This document shows, piece by piece, positions 36,096 to 42,763 of a DNA stretch of 64,000 bases. Numbering within the stretch: position 1 is the first letter of the stretch; each line of letters starts with the position of its first letter. The notes below the pieces were generated by a model. It was not told the origin of the DNA. It saw only the letters and a list, made by a program, of their open reading frames with translations, and searched no databases. This DNA is from Parabacteroides sp. PF5-6 (GTDB lineage: Bacteria; Bacteroidota; Bacteroidia; Bacteroidales; Tannerellaceae). Made by a program: the position numbers and the translations under genes. Where the stretch lies: positions 19,686-83,685 of the forward strand of contig NZ_JAQFIN010000015.1 of NCBI RefSeq assembly GCF_029504695.1, read 5' to 3'.

Positions 36096-37397
36096 ATGAA
36101 GCTAAAATCCCTATTCTGGATCCTGACAGTCCTACTGATGACCGCATTGGGCATATTGACCTACTATGCGTTCTACGCCGCCTCGCCCTATATGTTTTTT
36201 GTGGTCGAGGGGCTGTTACTCTTGACGGTCGTCTACCTGGTGGTGTTCTATCACCGCATCGTTAAGCCTTTGCATATCATCGGCAATGGGATGGAACTGC
36301 TGCGCGAGCAGGATTTCAGTTCGCGCCTGAGCTTCGTGGGGCAGACCGAAGCCGACAAGGTGGTCGAGGTATTCAACAAGATGATGGAACAGCTCAAGAA
36401 CGAACGCCTTCACCTGCGCGAGCAGAATCATTTCCTCGATCTGTTGATCAAGGCTTCGCCGATGGGCGTGATCATTCTCGACCTCGACGGTAAGATCCAG
36501 TCGGTCAACCAGGCCGCCCGTCAGATGCTCGGCATGGGCGACTACGACGTCACCGACAAGACCTTCGCCCAGATCGACTCGCCACTGACCGCCGAGCTCA
36601 ACCGCCTGCCGCCCTACGAAGCGCAGACCTTCCGGCTGAGCGATGCCAATATCTACAAATGCACCCATTCATCGTTTGTCGACCGGGGCTTCCACCACTC
36701 GTTCTACCTCATCGAATCGCTCACCCGCGAGGTATTCAAAGCCGAAAAGAAAGCATACGAGAAGGTGATCCGCATGATCGCGCACGAGGTCAACAATACC
36801 ACCGCCGGCATCACTTCGACGCTCGATACGCTCGTCGATGCCTTTGGCGAGATGGGCGATAAGGAAGACTTCAGCGAGGTCTTGCGCATCTCGATCGAAC
36901 GCTGTTACAGCATGAGCCGGTTTATCACGAACTTCGCCGACGTGGTGCGTATCCCCGAAGCCCAACTCGAACGGCACGAGCTGAACGAGGTCGTCGTCTC
37001 CAGCCAGCGCTTTATGGAGAGCCTGTGTCGCAACCGGCAGATCACGATCGTGATGGAGCTGGCTCCGGCATCGCCTGTGGTCTGGCTCGACCGCACGCTC
37101 TTCGAGCAGGTATTGCTCAACATCATCAAGAACGCCGCCGAGTCGATCGGCTCCGACGGTAAGATCTACGTACGCACCTCCTCCCATCCCGTCAGCCTCG
37201 AGATCGCCGACACCGGACGGGGCATCGACCGGGAAGTCGAAAGCAAGCTCTTCACCCCCTTCTATTCCTCCAAACCCAACGGCCAAGGCATCGGCCTGAC
37301 CATCATCCGTGAGATCCTGCAAAACCACAACTGCACCTTCTCCCTCCGAACCTACGCCGACGGACTGACCCGGTTTAAGGTGGGGTTTAGTAAGTGA
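36096..37397 (+). CDS. Sensor histidine kinase (NtrY-like)
   Basis: 433 residues from MKLKSLFWILTVLLMTALGI; an in-frame upstream ATG lies inside the repeat array and is rejected. Two membrane helices (about 3-24 and 30-50) enclose almost no periplasmic loop, so the stimulus is likely sensed in the membrane or cytoplasm. A HAMP-like segment, a PAS domain (about 115-180, SPMGVIILDLDGKIQSVNQA) and the phosphoacceptor IAHEVNN follow. ATPase motifs are NIIKNAAESIG, ADTGRGID and NGQGIGLTI. It is the probable partner of the sigma-54 regulator. Confidence 0.92.
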   Translation: MKLKSLFWILTVLLMTALGILTYYAFYAASPYMFFVVEGLLLLTVVYLVVFYHRIVKPLHIIGNGMELLREQDFSSRLSFVGQTEADKVVEVFNKMMEQLKNERLHLREQNHFLDLLIKASPMGVIILDLDGKIQSVNQAARQMLGMGDYDVTDKTFAQIDSPLTAELNRLPPYEAQTFRLSDANIYKCTHSSFVDRGFHHSFYLIESLTREVFKAEKKAYEKVIRMIAHEVNNTTAGITSTLDTLVDAFGEMGDKEDFSEVLRISIERCYSMSRFITNFADVVRIPEAQLERHELNEVVVSSQRFMESLCRNRQITIVMELAPASPVVWLDRTLFEQVLLNIIKNAAESIGSDGKIYVRTSSHPVSLEIADTGRGIDREVESKLFTPFYSSKPNGQGIGLTIIREILQNHNCTFSLRTYADGLTRFKVGFSK

Positions 37398-37399
37398 GG

Positions 37400-37882
37400 A
37401 AAGCCTATTAAGAGCGCTATTTAAGAACTTATTGCCCTATTTAAGAGCTCATAGGAATTCATAAGAACTCATTGCCCTATTTAAGAGCTCATAGGAATTC
37501 ATAAGAACTCATTGCCCTATTTAAGAGCTCATAGGAATTCATAAGAACTCATTGCCCTATTTAAGAGCTCATAGGAATTCATAAGAACTCATAAGAACTC
37601 ATAGGAAAGGGGCTCCTGAAAAGAAGCCCCCTTCTGCGAACTCTTATGAGTTCTTATGAATTCCTAATGAGCCCCTCCTATGAGCTCTTATGAGTTCCTA
37701 TGAATTCCTAATGAGCCCCTCCTATGAGCTCTTATGAGTTCTTATGAGTTCTTATGAGTTCCTAATGAGCCCCTCCTATGAGCTCTTATGAGTTCCTATG
37801 AGCTCTTATGAGTTCTTATGAGTTCCTATGAGCCCCTCCTATGAGCTCTTATGAGTTCTTATGAGTTCTTATGAGTTCCTAA
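37400..37882. repeat. 10-nt word arrays with four-fold 40-nt super-repeat and inverted second half
   Basis: A 40-base unit beginning ATTGCCCTATTTAAGAGCTC is repeated at 37431, 37471, 37511 and 37551. After GGGGCTCCTGAAAAGAAGCCCC (hairpin about 37609-37630) the complementary words (TATGAGCTCT, TATGAGTTCT, TATGAATTCC), mixed with AATGAGCCCCTCC, run to 37882, 11 bases from the next stop codon. It separates convergent genes, and the whole block can pair with itself. No gene in this 500-base gap. Confidence 0.92.
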
Positions 37883-37892
37883 ATACGCTCTT

Positions 37893-38987
37893 TCAAAGCC
37901 ACTGCTCCATAAAGTTTATCATTTCCTCGGCATGTTCTTCCAGGCTTTGCAGCAGGCGGTACTGGGCGCGGGTGCGTACCAGGTTGTGCTCGGGGTAATG
38001 GATCTTGTAGTAGGTGTCGCCGTTGATGTAATCGGTCAGGAAACGGACGGTTTGCATATATGTCAACAGGCGTCCGCCGTAGGGCAGCATGGAGATCTCC
38101 AGGGGCGTGAGGAACGCCTGGGCTTTCTCCATATAGCCGCGCGTATAGGCTTCGAAGATCGGCAGGTTGACGCCTACCTTCTCGAGGTTCGGATCGTCTT
38201 CGGCGCCGGTATTGGCTCCCGTGCGGATAAAGTCGCCGATATCCGACAAGACGAATCCGGGCATGACCGTATCCAGGTCGATCACGCAGAGCACCTTGCC
38301 CTGTTCGTCGAAAAGGATATTGTTGACCTTCGTATCGCAGTGGTTTACGCGCTTACGCAGTCTGCCGTCGCGGTAGAGTACTTCCTGGATGCACATGTCT
38401 TGCGCCCGTTGTTCGATGGCTTCGACCAGGTCGGCGACCTCCGCCAGGCGTCCGGCGCGATCGGCGGCGACGGCTTCGCGAAACTGCTCGAGGCGGAACT
38501 CCATATTGTGGAAGTTGGGGATCGTCTCGCCCAACGTGCCTTCGGGGATATCGGCCAGCATCGCCTGAAACTCACCGAAAGCCAGTCCGGCCTCGTACGA
38601 TTTCTCCGCTGTCACCTCTTCGTAGCTCCGGCTGCGCGGGATCATCAGGCAGACACGCCAGTAGTTCTCGCCATCGAAGTGATACAGCTTACCCGCGCGG
38701 GTGGGCAGGAACGTTAATACCTTCCGGTCGATATCCGTTTCGCCTTTCGCTTCGAGCTTGCGGCGGATATGGGTGGTGACCACGTGGATGTTCTGCTGCA
38801 GCATATCGACATTGGTAAAGATCTGATGATTGATGCGTTGCAGGATGTACTTCACCTGACCGTCGTCGGTGGTCACTTTCAAGGTGTCGTTGATATGTCC
38901 GTTACCAAACGGTTCGGCGGCAACCGCGTTGCCCTCCAGGGGGAACTGGCCAAGGATAGCCAGGAGTTCTTCTTTTGTCTTTGTCAT
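37893..38987 (-). CDS. Aminoglycoside-phosphotransferase-fold kinase, possibly N-acetylhexosamine 1-kinase
   Basis: 364 residues of the APH/choline kinase fold. The catalytic loop is VNHCDTKVNNILFD and the metal motif is CVIDLDTVMPG, both as in NahK-type sugar 1-kinases, where HGDTKxxN is usual; here Cys replaces Gly. The N-terminal lobe contains AEPFGNGHINDTL as glycine-rich loop. GH3 hexosaminidase and galE in the window give a possible hexosamine context. The substrate assignment is tentative; the fold is not. Confidence 0.75.
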   Translation of the reverse strand: MTKTKEELLAILGQFPLEGNAVAAEPFGNGHINDTLKVTTDDGQVKYILQRINHQIFTNVDMLQQNIHVVTTHIRRKLEAKGETDIDRKVLTFLPTRAGKLYHFDGENYWRVCLMIPRSRSYEEVTAEKSYEAGLAFGEFQAMLADIPEGTLGETIPNFHNMEFRLEQFREAVAADRAGRLAEVADLVEAIEQRAQDMCIQEVLYRDGRLRKRVNHCDTKVNNILFDEQGKVLCVIDLDTVMPGFVLSDIGDFIRTGANTGAEDDPNLEKVGVNLPIFEAYTRGYMEKAQAFLTPLEISMLPYGGRLLTYMQTVRFLTDYINGDTYYKIHYPEHNLVRTRAQYRLLQSLEEHAEEMINFMEQWL

Positions 38988-39013
38988 AGTATCTCGAATT
39001 ATGTATGAAACGA

Positions 39014-39021
39014 CAAACTTA
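39014..39021 (-). promoter_or_regulatory. -7 promoter element for the kinase gene
   Basis: Minus-strand TAAGTTTG fits TAnnTTTG, leader about 23 bases. It lies directly after the rpmE2 terminator, so the two genes are separate units. Confidence 0.55.
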
Positions 39022-39041
39022 GAGAAAAAAAATGAGACCCT

Positions 39042-39076
39042 AAAAAAAAAGAGACCCGGGGAATCCCCCAGGTCTC
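39042..39076 (-). terminator. Terminator after rpmE2
   Basis: GAGACC at 39051-39056 pairs with GGTCTC at 39071-39076, extended by a GGGG/CCCC pair; on the minus strand it is followed by nine T. Confidence 0.85.
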
Positions 39077-39119
39077 AACTTTCCTCACGATATTTGAGCA
39101 TTCCGCTGCTCGCTATCGT

Positions 39120-39374
39120 TTATTTTTTGTTCCGGTTACCGTAGCGGCTCATGAACTTGTCGACACGTCCTGCCGTATCCACCAGTTTAGATTTACCGGT
39201 ATAGAACGGGTGAGAGGTATTAGAGATTTCAATCTTTACCAGCGGGTAAGTTACGCCGTCGAGTTCGATTGTTTCTTTCGCGTTTATGGTTGAACGCGTG
39301 ATAAATACATCTTCGTTTGACATGTCCTTGAACACGACCGGACGATAGTTGTCCGGATGAATACCTTTTTTCAT
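39120..39374 (-). CDS. rpmE2: Ribosomal protein L31 type B
   Basis: 84 residues from [17 protein letters not shown], ending [13 protein letters not shown]. The four zinc-binding cysteines of type A L31 are absent, as in the zinc-independent paralogue YkgM. In many bacteria the type B copy replaces type A when zinc is scarce; in Bacteroidota it is often the only copy, which cannot be checked here. The 130-base leader is long for this genome. Confidence 0.96.
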   Translation of the reverse strand: MKKGIHPDNYRPVVFKDMSNEDVFITRSTINAKETIELDGVTYPLVKIEISNTSHPFYTGKSKLVDTAGRVDKFMSRYGNRNKK

Positions 39375-39504
39375 TCTTTTATTATCTGTTTTAATTTATA
39401 TTCTCTTCAAACAGTTAGGAGTAAGTCGTTAGCAATTAGCCGGTTTCCCCGCTTCCCGCTTCCTACTTTCCACTAACACAGTTGGTAACCGGTATTTTGG
39501 TTTG

Positions 39505-39535
39505 CAAAGGTATGGATTCCGCTCGAACTACCAAA
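39505..39535 (-). promoter_or_regulatory. -33/-7 promoter for rpmE2
   Basis: Minus-strand TTTG (39535-39532), 19 bases, then TACCTTTG (39512-39505): an exact match in both elements and spacing to the Bacteroidota consensus. The transcript leader is about 127 bases, long enough for an autoregulatory structure. Confidence 0.75.
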
Positions 39536-39628
39536 GAAAAACAATCTATTTTTTTGTTAGCGGCTGGTTTTGTGTTATTTTAAACGTTATTTCTATGCTA
39601 TAAGACATATTTTTACAGTGTTTCTTCG

Positions 39629-39636
39629 TATCTTTG
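39629..39636 (+). promoter_or_regulatory. -7 promoter element for fba
   Basis: TATCTTTG fits TAnnTTTG and lies 40 bases before the fba start at 39676. Confidence 0.6.
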
Positions 39637-39675
39637 CCAAAGTTTTTCAAATCATTAACATAATAAGATTCAACA

Positions 39676-40683
39676 ATGGTAAGTTACAAAGATTTAGGCC
39701 TTGTAAACACGAAAGAAATGTTCAAAAAGGCTATGGAAGGCAAATATGCTATTCCTGCTTTCAACTTCAACAACCTGGAGCAAATGCAAGCGATTGTTCA
39801 GGCTGCAGTGGAAACCAACTCTCCGGTGATCCTTCAGGTCTCCAGCGGTGCCCGTAAATACGCGAACCAGACCCTTCTTCGTTTTCTGGCCGAAGGTGCG
39901 GTAGCTTATGCCAAAGAGCTGGGCTGCGCTAAGCCGCAAATCTGTCTGCACCTCGACCATGGTGATTCCTTCGAGCTGTGCAAGAGCTGTATCGATACCG
40001 GTTTCTCTTCGGTAATGATCGACGGTTCGCATCTGCCTTACGAAGAAAACGTGGCACTGACCAAGAAGGTGGTTGAATACGCGCATGCGCACGACGTGAC
40101 CGTCGAAGGCGAACTGGGTGTACTGGCCGGTGTGGAAGACGAGGTAAGCTCGGATCATCACACGTATACCGAGCCGGATGATGTGGTCGACTTCGTGACC
40201 AAGACCGGTTGCGACTCGCTGGCGATCTCCATCGGTACGTCGCACGGTGCCAATAAGTTTACGCCCGAACAATGTACGCGCGACGCGGAAGGTCACCTGG
40301 TGCCTCCTCCTTTACGTTTCGATATCCTCGAAGAGATCGAGAAACGGATCCCCGGCTTCCCGATCGTGTTGCACGGTGCTTCGTCTGTTCCGCAGGAAGA
40401 AGTGGCAACGATCAACAAATACGGTGGTGCCCTCAAAGACGCCATCGGTATCCCCGAAGAGCAACTGCGTAAGGCTGCCGCTTCGGCCGTTTGCAAGATC
40501 AATATCGACTCCGACAGCCGCCTGGCGATGACTGCCGCTATCCGCGAAACGTTCGCCACCAAACCCGGCGAATTCGACCCGCGCAAATACCTCGGTCCGG
40601 CGCGCGAGAACGCTAAGAAGCTCTACAAGCACAAGATCGAGAATGTGCTGGGCTCAGCAGGAAAATGTGAATGTAAAGCATAA
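39676..40683 (+). CDS. fba: Class II fructose-bisphosphate aldolase
   Basis: 335 residues, zinc-dependent glycolytic aldolase. Metal and substrate motifs are ICLHLDHGDSFELC, the VEGELGVLAG glutamate, ISIGTSHGANKF and VLHGASSVP. KINIDSDSRLA near the end binds the second phosphate. It is monocistronic with its own promoter and terminator. Codon use is strongly biased, as expected for a highly expressed gene. Confidence 0.97.
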   Translation: MVSYKDLGLVNTKEMFKKAMEGKYAIPAFNFNNLEQMQAIVQAAVETNSPVILQVSSGARKYANQTLLRFLAEGAVAYAKELGCAKPQICLHLDHGDSFELCKSCIDTGFSSVMIDGSHLPYEENVALTKKVVEYAHAHDVTVEGELGVLAGVEDEVSSDHHTYTEPDDVVDFVTKTGCDSLAISIGTSHGANKFTPEQCTRDAEGHLVPPPLRFDILEEIEKRIPGFPIVLHGASSVPQEEVATINKYGGALKDAIGIPEEQLRKAAASAVCKINIDSDSRLAMTAAIRETFATKPGEFDPRKYLGPARENAKKLYKHKIENVLGSAGKCECKA

Positions 40684-40751
40684 AGGCTCAAAGGAATCCT
40701 GGGAACCCTAGGAACCTTAGGGCCTCTTAGGCCTCTCAGTTCTCCTATAAA

Positions 40752-40985
40752 ACAAAAAGCCGCGTCTCCCGACGCGGCTTTTCTTTATATTAACCGTTTG
40801 TAAATATTGAGGGTGTATTTTTCTTTTCATTTCTCCCGAAAAGAGCAGACAGGACTCACCACTCCTGTACAAGGGTAAAACATCCTTGTAAAAGTTATAT
40901 TTTGTCAATTTCTTGATCCTTCAAAAAAGAGGGGAAACCACGACTGATCGCGGCAGAGTCCGTTCTCTTTCTGTTCTTAACGCCG
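40752..40985 (-). ncRNA. Candidate small RNA between fba and the repeat cluster
   Basis: A minus-strand -7 element TACATTTG (40996-40989) and the terminator at 40779-40758 bracket about 230 bases without a credible reading frame. Within it two adjacent hairpins can form: ACAAGG...CCTTGT (about 40894-40870) and ACAGGA...TCCTGT (about 40868-40849). A 63-codon frame exists but runs through the terminator and has no family resemblance. I do not match it to a known RNA family; a 6S-type RNA is one possibility. Confidence 0.4.
40758..40787. terminator. Bidirectional terminator after fba
   Basis: AGCCGCGTC at 40758-40766 and GACGCGGCT at 40771-40779 form a nine-pair stem with TCCC loop, flanked by A-rich and T-rich runs on both sides, so it can stop transcription from either strand. 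Confidence 0.9.
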
Positions 40986-41156
40986 ATGCAAATGTAAAGA
41001 CAAGATTAGGTTTTCGTATCATAATGGAGGGCTTTTTTTCAATACTTCTCTTTTTTTAACATTATCGTCAGCGGGTCATTGCGTTTCCTTTATCTTATTT
41101 ATCTTTGGCAAAGCGAAGATTTTCATCCGATACGGGAAAATGAAATATTGGCTGCC

Positions 41157-41252
41157 GGCCTTTTCGAAAACCCTGCCGGCCTTTTGGAAAACTCCGGCGG
41201 CCTTTTCGGAAACCCTGCCGGCCTTTTGGAAAACTCCGGCGGCCTTTTTTGG
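41157..41252. repeat. Five-word GGCC array, 21-nt pitch (copy 2)
   Basis: GGCC starts at 41157, 41178, 41199, 41220 and 41241. Both unit forms (…ACTCCGGC and …ACCCTGCC) alternate as in copy 1. A plus-strand TATCTTTG lies upstream at 41100-41107. Confidence 0.92.
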
Positions 41253-41263
41253 GGAGCCTCCAG

Positions 41264-41313
41264 CTTTCACCCGAAACGCTGATCAATACAGGGATCTGAT
41301 TGTCGGGTGAAAG
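41264..41313. repeat. CTTTCACCCGA hairpin element (copy 1)
   Basis: CTTTCACCCGA at 41264-41274 and TCGGGTGAAAG at 41303-41313 form an 11-pair stem around AACGCTGATCAATACAGGGA. Two more copies are at 54825 and 55054, again next to a GGCC array. Confidence 0.88.
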
Positions 41314-41370
41314 GTGGAAGGGGGTGTAAAACTTTTGAAAGGGGGTGTGGCGGGGTTCAAATAGTTTGAG

Positions 41371-41680
41371 AAGTGAAGATTTGCGACTGTTGCTATCTTG
41401 GCTCCTTGCCTGGCCAGGCGAGGGGGACCGCTGCTTGCAGCGGTGGAGTGGTTGTTCCTATTAGTAATTTATTGGTATATAGTCACCTAACAAAGACAAC
41501 CTCTCCACCACCGCAAGCGGTGGTCCCCCTCTCCTGTCCAGGAGAGGAGCTTAGATACTACTGATTTGTACACAAAACCTAACTCATAATTCATCATTTA
41601 ATCAGTAGAATCAAAGTTCAGAAATCTTCCAATTTCCTTCGATTGACCGCTTTGCGCCTACCAACTACCAACCACCAACT
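41371..41680. mobile_element. About 310-bp dispersed repeat, MITE-like (copy A)
   Basis: Nearly identical to 54321-54640, beginning near GTGAAGAT and containing long arms GGCTCCTTGCCTGGCCAGGC and TCCAGGAGAGGAGCTTAGAT that pair with each other. Internal sequence includes a short region with TTATTGGTATATAGTCACC. A 63-codon frame through it is conserved in both copies but follows the inverted repeats and has no start signal. It ends in 7-nt words ACCAACT, ACCAACC, ACCAACT seven bases from the next gene's stop. No transposase is present. Confidence 0.75.
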
Positions 41681-41686
41681 TCTCCC

Positions 41687-42706
41687 TTAGCGCCAGGCGT
41701 GGAGGGCTTGGAGCAGGTGGTGGTTTTGTGCGGGGGGTTGGGTGGAGAGACGGAAGTAGGATTCGTCGAGGCCGCGGAAGTTGGAGGCGTCGCGGATCAG
41801 TATGCCGTGTTGTTGCAAGAGGTAAGTTTTCAGGGCGGAGGCCTTGCCTTGCCTGAGGCGGACGAGGAAGAAGGTGGTGGCTGTCGGTAAGGCTTCGAGC
41901 GTGTGCAGGCGGTTGAGCGCAGCGATCAATTCGGTTGTTTCGCGTTGCCACTGCTCAAGGGGCAGGGTGAACTGTTCGGGATGGGTCAGGATGTACGTGC
42001 CTGCTTCGATCGCCAGGGCGTTGACCGACCAGGGGATGACGTAGGGTTTTATCTTGTGCACGATCTCGGGCGCGGCGATCAGATAGCCGATGCGCAGCCC
42101 CGGCATATCATAGGCTTTGGAGATCGACTGGATCAGTATCAGGTTTTTTAATCGCGCGGTATCCGAAGGCTGCAATAAGGGTTCGGCGGTAAAGGCTACG
42201 TACGCCTGATCGACGACAAAGAGGGTTTGCGGATGTTTGGCGATCAGCTCCCACAGTGCCGCGCGGCTCCATAGCTTCCCGTCGGGGTTGTTGGGGTTGC
42301 AGATCCAGCAAAAGGTTTGTCCTTCGAGCGCGAGATCCGACAAAGCGGTCGATGTCGGCACGAACGTCAGCCGGTGTCCGTACAAGGCGCAGGCATCTTC
42401 GTATTCGGCAAAGGTGGGATACAGGATGGTCGACCGTGCTCCTGCCCACGCCTGAGCGATCAGGTAGAAAGCCGTGATCGATCCATTGGTCACGATCAGG
42501 TTTTCTTCGCCGATCGCCGTCTGGTGGGCGATCAGCCGCTTGAGGCTGCCGGCATCCGGTTCGGGGTATCGGGTGACCGCTTCGAAGCGGGCATATAGAT
42601 GCGCGCGGAGCGGTGCGAGGTTGGCGCCATGCCAGACGTTCGAACTGTAGTTGATCTTTATCTCGTTTGAGGCGTTGTAGAAGTCGTCACCGTGACCGAA
42701 GAGCAT
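41687..42706 (-). CDS. PLP-dependent aminotransferase, CobD/HisC type
   Basis: 339 residues, fold-type I. The N-terminus (MLFGHGDDFYN...INYSSNVW) resembles threonine-phosphate decarboxylase CobD, and the PLP lysine is in SISKAYDMPGLRIGYL; NPNNPDGKLW and FVVDQAYVAF give the cofactor Asn and Asp. CobD makes aminopropanol phosphate for cobalamin; histidinol-phosphate aminotransferase is the alternative. No other cobalamin or histidine genes are here, so the choice is open, although the window has a B12 enzyme. A GTTAATT array abuts the start codon. Confidence 0.72.
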   Translation of the reverse strand: MLFGHGDDFYNASNEIKINYSSNVWHGANLAPLRAHLYARFEAVTRYPEPDAGSLKRLIAHQTAIGEENLIVTNGSITAFYLIAQAWAGARSTILYPTFAEYEDACALYGHRLTFVPTSTALSDLALEGQTFCWICNPNNPDGKLWSRAALWELIAKHPQTLFVVDQAYVAFTAEPLLQPSDTARLKNLILIQSISKAYDMPGLRIGYLIAAPEIVHKIKPYVIPWSVNALAIEAGTYILTHPEQFTLPLEQWQRETTELIAALNRLHTLEALPTATTFFLVRLRQGKASALKTYLLQQHGILIRDASNFRGLDESYFRLSTQPPAQNHHLLQALHAWR

Positions 42707-42709
42707 GGG

Positions 42710-42751
42710 GTTAATTGTTAATTGTTAATTGTTAATTATTAATTATTAATT
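42710..42751. repeat. 7-nt array before the aminotransferase start
   Basis: GTTAATT four times (42710-42737) then ATTAATT twice. It begins three bases upstream of the minus-strand start codon. Confidence 0.9.
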
Positions 42752-42763
42752 CAGCGAGGGAAG

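Noticed and set aside
37431..37590. Direct repeats with regular spacing that could pass for a CRISPR array
   Set aside because: Repeat units are contiguous with no unique spacers, the words are 10 nt, the inverted half follows, and there are no cas genes nearby.
41373..41564. 63-codon frame conserved in both copies of the 310-bp repeat
   Set aside because: It reads through both arms of an inverted repeat, has no promoter or start context and no similarity to a known family; its conservation follows from the DNA identity of the repeats.
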